From Gammaproteobacteria bacterium UBA3067 (lineage in GTDB: Bacteria > Pseudomonadota > Gammaproteobacteria > Pseudomonadales > UBA3067): a stretch of 64,000 nucleotides of DNA. The stretch lies in assembly GCA_002366835.1 (NCBI GenBank), contig DFBZ01000147.1, positions 1 to 64,000 of the forward strand, written 5' to 3'. The position numbers were made by a program, and so were the translations under genes. The notes beneath the pieces were generated by a model, which was not told the origin of the DNA, searched no databases, and was given only the letters and a program-made list of their open reading frames with translations. Below, one piece after another: positions 60,976 through 64,000 of this stretch (positions are counted from its first letter, which is position 1; each line of letters starts with the position of its first letter).

Positions 60976-61700
60976 AAACAGCTAAGCTCACCGTCCTCTT
61001 GGTAAATACAGATGTGGCCAGAAACATCACAACCGCTTGGTTATACTAACTTTCTCATGCTTACAAGGCGCAGGTTCCTAGTTTATTCAAAGCCCCCCGC
61101 CTGTAAGCCAGAATAATTTTAAAACTCACGAAAACCATCTTAGCAGCCAGGCTGGAAAAGTCATTGAAGAAGCCTGCGTCAATCAATAAAAATAACACAA
61201 GCCAGCTTATGGCGTAGGCCAAACACCAGCAAGCCCACTCCCTGCTCTTTGATATAAGCAGCAACCCAAGCCCGGCTAGCGTGGCGAGTAAGTATTGTCT
61301 CCGTATTTCTAGCCTGTTAGTCTAACGACCCAATAGAGCGCGCCCGCCCCAATAAAGCGCACCCGCCCGAAAGGCTATTACTAGCTGGACCAATAACACA
61401 AAATACACAGCCGAGCGCGCTCAAATAGTCGAGGAAAAAGTCCGACAATTCCCCAAACATGACACCAGGTCACATATTTCTGTCTTGCTACAAGGCTAGT
61501 CTGGTTATTTAATAGACTGAGATAATTCGAACACCTGTGAATATTTTAAATACAAGCCACTTCCTTCAACGTTAAATCAGAAACTTAAGCAACGGGTTTC
61601 CGAGAAATATGACGGCTCAGAGCTTATCTACCTATCTAGGAACTAGAGAGGTTTGATCTTTCGTCGTTGAAACAGATTTTTTTAATGGAGCCCAAGCAGT
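60976..61700. other. Long intergenic region with a tandem 19-bp repeat
   Basis: About 725 bases. A tandem pair of 19-bp units at 61329-61347 and 61348-61366 (CCCAATAGAGCGCGCCCGC type) differs at two positions. A hydrophobic frame at 61061-61264 (minus) may be a small membrane protein but lacks support. Otherwise AT-rich upstream of the glycosyltransferase; the promoter of that gene should be here. Confidence 0.4.
61329..61366. repeat. Tandem 19-bp direct repeat
   Basis: Two adjacent units, both starting CCCAATA, with A/G differences at the 7th and 14th positions. GC-rich, unlike the flanks. Function not evident; could bind a regulator. Confidence 0.6.
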
Positions 61701-63698
61701 ATGTCGGTCCAGCATACCTATTCTGAAAAAATGAATAACGATAACAGCAATACCCCAGATACCCCCCTCCCAATTATCAGCATTATCATTCCTGCGCTAA
61801 ACGAAGCTGGAACCATAGACCGCCTGCTTAATGACCTGCTAGAGGGGGCCGACAACAAGGTAGAAATCATCGTATGCGATAGCCACAGTGACGATGATAC
61901 GGCCTTGATTGTGAAGCGTTATACCCAGAGTCATCCCAATGTCCTAAAGTTAGTGCAGGCCCCTCAGCGCGGCGTTTCACTGGCGAGAAACCTTGGTGCC
62001 CAAGAAGCAAAAGGGGAATACCTGGTTTTTTTGGATGCAGACGCACGCATCACGCTTACGTCTCTTTTAGACGGTGTAAAAGAAATGCAGGAGCGCGACC
62101 TGGTGGCCGCCGCCCTAAAGCTCAGATCCGCATCGGATTACTTACCTGACCACCTCTTAATTTTCCTATTTAATTTATCTATCCAGTGCATGCAGTATTT
62201 TCAGCCCACAGCACCAGGCGCGGCCGGCTATATAATAAAACACAAGGCCCATAATACTTACGGTGGATTTAACCAAGGGATGCATTTTGGTGAAGATGTA
62301 GAATATCTACGCCGGGTGAGCCAAGGTGGAAAGTTTCGCATACTCAAACAGGGGCGCATTCAATGGGACATGCGCCGCTTCCAGCAAGAAGGCAGATTAA
62401 ACGTATTATGGAAGATGACATGGGGAACAATCGCCCAACTGAAAGATGTGACTGTCACAGATATCCCTTTTAACTATGATGTCGGAAGTTTTCATGAGAA
62501 CGTCAATCTAGCAAAAAATAAAAAAAAGGGCGAACGGCGCATTCTTGCCCAGCCTTACCAAGTTATTGGTACGGTTCCACGTATTATTCCAGCCGAAATG
62601 GCAAGCCCCTTCCATTTTCTAAAACGCCCGTTAGAGCAAGTGGATTTCCTGCACGTTATGAAGGAAAACGGCAAAAACATCTCCCCCTACTGCTTGGACG
62701 ATAAACGACGCTGCCTTCTATTCATCGAAACACCTGACAAGCTTGATTTACTCAATGCAGACCCTTTCTTTTATGAAGCGCAGCGAGATCACGCCACCAA
62801 GATCTATGCCGTTCCCTATGCCAGCTTGAGCATCCTGGTTGAAGAGCTGGTAGATGAACAAGAAGCCCTATCGGTATTTTTACACAGCACGGGGCGTTGC
62901 GGGTCCACGCTGTTGAGTCAGTTACTTGGTAGTGTTAAAGACACACTATCCGTTTCGGAGCCGGATTTTTATAGCCAGGCCATGATGCTCTCAAAAGAAT
63001 CATCAGGAAAAAGAGATGCCGAATTAAGCAAGTTGATGCAAAACTGTACGCGCTTGCTTTCCTATCACCTGCATCGCAGCAAACCCAATGCCAGCCTCCA
63101 CCTGATTAAACTCCGCAGCTGGGCCATTTTTGGAGCCCACCTACTTCAATGGGATGAAAAACCCGCCAAGCACTTATTCCTTTATCGTCAGGCCGAACCC
63201 ACCGTAAATTCATTTTTAAATGCTTACTTTAGCCTTGGCCAATATAAATTCTGGCGGCGTTGGAAATTGGACACCCTGCTGCTTCGCGTGCTGGGAAGTA
63301 TTCCTATCTTCCGAGAAGCCCTTGGCGCAACTGTTCCTCTCTTTAATCACCCAATGTTTCGCGCTGATGGACGCCAAGGCGCCGATAAGTATTTTACCCT
63401 TCAGTGGTTATCCCATATGGATGCAGCGCACGAACTACAGCAGGCGTTCCCGGGATTTTTTTCGATAGTGCTTTGTTACGAAGAGCTAAAAGCGCAGCCT
63501 GAAAAATACCTGCACATGATTATGGAATCTTTATCTGGAGGTGAGACAGACTTTCAAGTGGCGACTGATTTAAGTAACATCCTGTCTCGCGATAGCCAAG
63601 CCGGCTCACGTTTTCAGAGTAAAGGCGAGCAACTCCTCACAGAGACAGATAAAGCGCATGTTGCATCGCTTCTAGCGCGATACCCCATTGAGCTTTAA
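61701..63698 (+). CDS. Family 2 glycosyltransferase fused to a sulfotransferase-like domain
   Basis: 665 residues. Residues about 25-270 are GT2: ISIIIPALNEAGTIDRLLNDL, VCDSHSDDDT and the DxD in LDADAR at 112-114. A linker region (about 280-385) follows, then a sulfotransferase-like part with a phosphosulfate/P-loop-type motif HSTGRCGSTLL at 395-405, and SIVLCYEELKAQPEKYL near the end. It may glycosylate and sulfate a surface glycan or lipid in one protein. Cytosolic, no membrane segments. An in-frame ATG at 61731 is an alternative start. The stop codon coincides with the first bases of the element at 63696-63841. Confidence 0.8.
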   Translation: MSVQHTYSEKMNNDNSNTPDTPLPIISIIIPALNEAGTIDRLLNDLLEGADNKVEIIVCDSHSDDDTALIVKRYTQSHPNVLKLVQAPQRGVSLARNLGAQEAKGEYLVFLDADARITLTSLLDGVKEMQERDLVAAALKLRSASDYLPDHLLIFLFNLSIQCMQYFQPTAPGAAGYIIKHKAHNTYGGFNQGMHFGEDVEYLRRVSQGGKFRILKQGRIQWDMRRFQQEGRLNVLWKMTWGTIAQLKDVTVTDIPFNYDVGSFHENVNLAKNKKKGERRILAQPYQVIGTVPRIIPAEMASPFHFLKRPLEQVDFLHVMKENGKNISPYCLDDKRRCLLFIETPDKLDLLNADPFFYEAQRDHATKIYAVPYASLSILVEELVDEQEALSVFLHSTGRCGSTLLSQLLGSVKDTLSVSEPDFYSQAMMLSKESSGKRDAELSKLMQNCTRLLSYHLHRSKPNASLHLIKLRSWAIFGAHLLQWDEKPAKHLFLYRQAEPTVNSFLNAYFSLGQYKFWRRWKLDTLLLRVLGSIPIFREALGATVPLFNHPMFRADGRQGADKYFTLQWLSHMDAAHELQQAFPGFFSIVLCYEELKAQPEKYLHMIMESLSGGETDFQVATDLSNILSRDSQAGSRFQSKGEQLLTETDKAHVASLLARYPIEL

Positions 63699-63841
63699 GG
63701 GCATCTCTAAAAATTGCCTTTTTATCTGATAGCGGCGTCAGCTCCGTACTCAACTCCTCATGTAGCCCTTCTACACTGCGGGTTTCCGTGCGGTGCTTCC
63801 TTGCTCTCGAATAAAAATTCTAATTTTTAGAGACGCCCTTA
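63696..63841. repeat. Inverted-repeat element with 21-bp ends
   Basis: Left end TAAGGGCATCTCTAAAAATT and right end AATTTTTAGAGACGCCCTTA are inverted copies with one mismatch. The 145-bp interior has no gene. The outer TAA is the stop codon of the glycosyltransferase gene. Different family from the AGCAGGCTG elements, but the same kind of non-autonomous structure. Confidence 0.82.
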
Positions 63842-63853
63842 ATATCGAACACA

Positions 63854-64000
63854 TTAGGGCGCCACTGAAACACCATCAGCGTGTTCCTTGGCGACCTTAA
63901 CAACAAGGCTGTTCAATACGCTCGTGCCTGATAGCGGGTCGAAATCATGACTCGATGTTAAGTCATTAAAACTTGTTCCTGAACACCTTTCAACCACCCC
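63854..64000 (-). CDS. Molybdopterin-dependent oxidoreductase, C-terminal end
   Basis: Only the last 48 residues before the stop are in the window. FNDLTSSHDFDPLSGTSVLNSLVVKV matches the final strand region of molybdopterin oxidoreductases (N-LTS-x-DPLSGT). The protein reads leftward and its start lies outside. Subfamily cannot be told. Confidence 0.6.
   Translation of the reverse strand, partial: GVVERCSGTSFNDLTSSHDFDPLSGTSVLNSLVVKVAKEHADGVSVAP

Noticed and set aside
61061..61264. 67-residue hydrophobic frame on the minus strand
   Set aside because: Starts at TTG without a clear ribosome-binding site and resembles no family I know; left as a possible small membrane protein.

Overview
The window reads as chromosome from a marine-type gammaproteobacterium of moderate GC. 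The inference rests on gene content: NhaA and Kef-type ion transport, a PilU ATPase, many c-di-GMP proteins, rhombosortase, HAE3-type RND exporters, RlmA, TtcA, YfbR, YfaZ, FxsA and a DapC/DapD/DapE cluster. A Cellvibrionales-like origin would fit but is not proven here. Most of the window is dense housekeeping sequence. The accessory layer consists of small inverted-repeat elements, decayed mobile DNA and several broken genes.

Layout. 1-13 kb: an M16 peptidase (cut by the window edge), a PilZ protein, an acyl-CoA dehydrogenase, groEL/groES/fxsA, a flavin-type oxidoreductase, an SDR, an AmpG-like permease, a degenerate REC-GGDEF protein, YdcH-like, GlpE, CinA and PilU. 13-24 kb: a phosphate-binding-like protein with a porin, a DUF2959 lipoprotein, two paralogous RND exporters flanking an outer-membrane barrel gene, a phytase-esterase-like propeller and an EAL phosphodiesterase. 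24-35 kb: aceF/aceE, ampD, a DUF1631 protein, nhaA and a hexose-6-phosphate mutarotase. 35-37.6 kb: a Tat-exported superoxide-reductase-like protein, an ankyrin lipoprotein, and a graveyard holding a group II intron 3' end and Y1-transposase remnants. 37.6-43.4 kb: dapC-yffB-dapD-ttcA-dapE-rlmA, with a convergent bolA-like gene. 43.9-49.6 kb: an HDOD/GGDEF-EAL signalling group, YfaZ, and a tandem kinase-pseudokinase gene with a frameshift. 49.7-57 kb: an aldehyde dehydrogenase, YqaA, rhombosortase, a broken PQQ-propeller gene, a DUF442 phosphatase-like protein, a barrel protein, a PNPOx-fold protein and YfbR. 57-64 kb: arginase-family and ornithine-cyclodeaminase genes (convergent), a Kef-type antiporter, a glycosyltransferase-sulfotransferase fusion and the end of a molybdopterin oxidoreductase.

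The most striking signals are structural. A 143-bp inverted-repeat element occurs almost identically at 5331-5473 and 58035-58177, with a longer relative at 55679-55919. The first copy sits inside what would otherwise be a 9-N-9 inverted repeat resembling the HrcA operator CIRCE upstream of groES; removing it restores the 9-base spacer exactly. The copy at 58 kb lies between two convergent genes and supplies the stop codons of both. Other notable items are the GT2-sulfotransferase fusion, the kinase-pseudokinase protein, the periplasmic superoxide reductase, and a PQQ-propeller gene that lost an internal segment.

Pathway links visible here: lysine/peptidoglycan precursor synthesis (dapC, dapD, dapE), muropeptide recycling (AmpG-like and AmpD, unlinked), arginine to ornithine to proline (arginase family plus cyclodeaminase), the pyruvate dehydrogenase E1/E2 pair (no E3 in the window), and c-di-GMP signalling and surface motility (PilZ, REC-GGDEF, EAL, GGDEF-EAL, HDOD, PilU).
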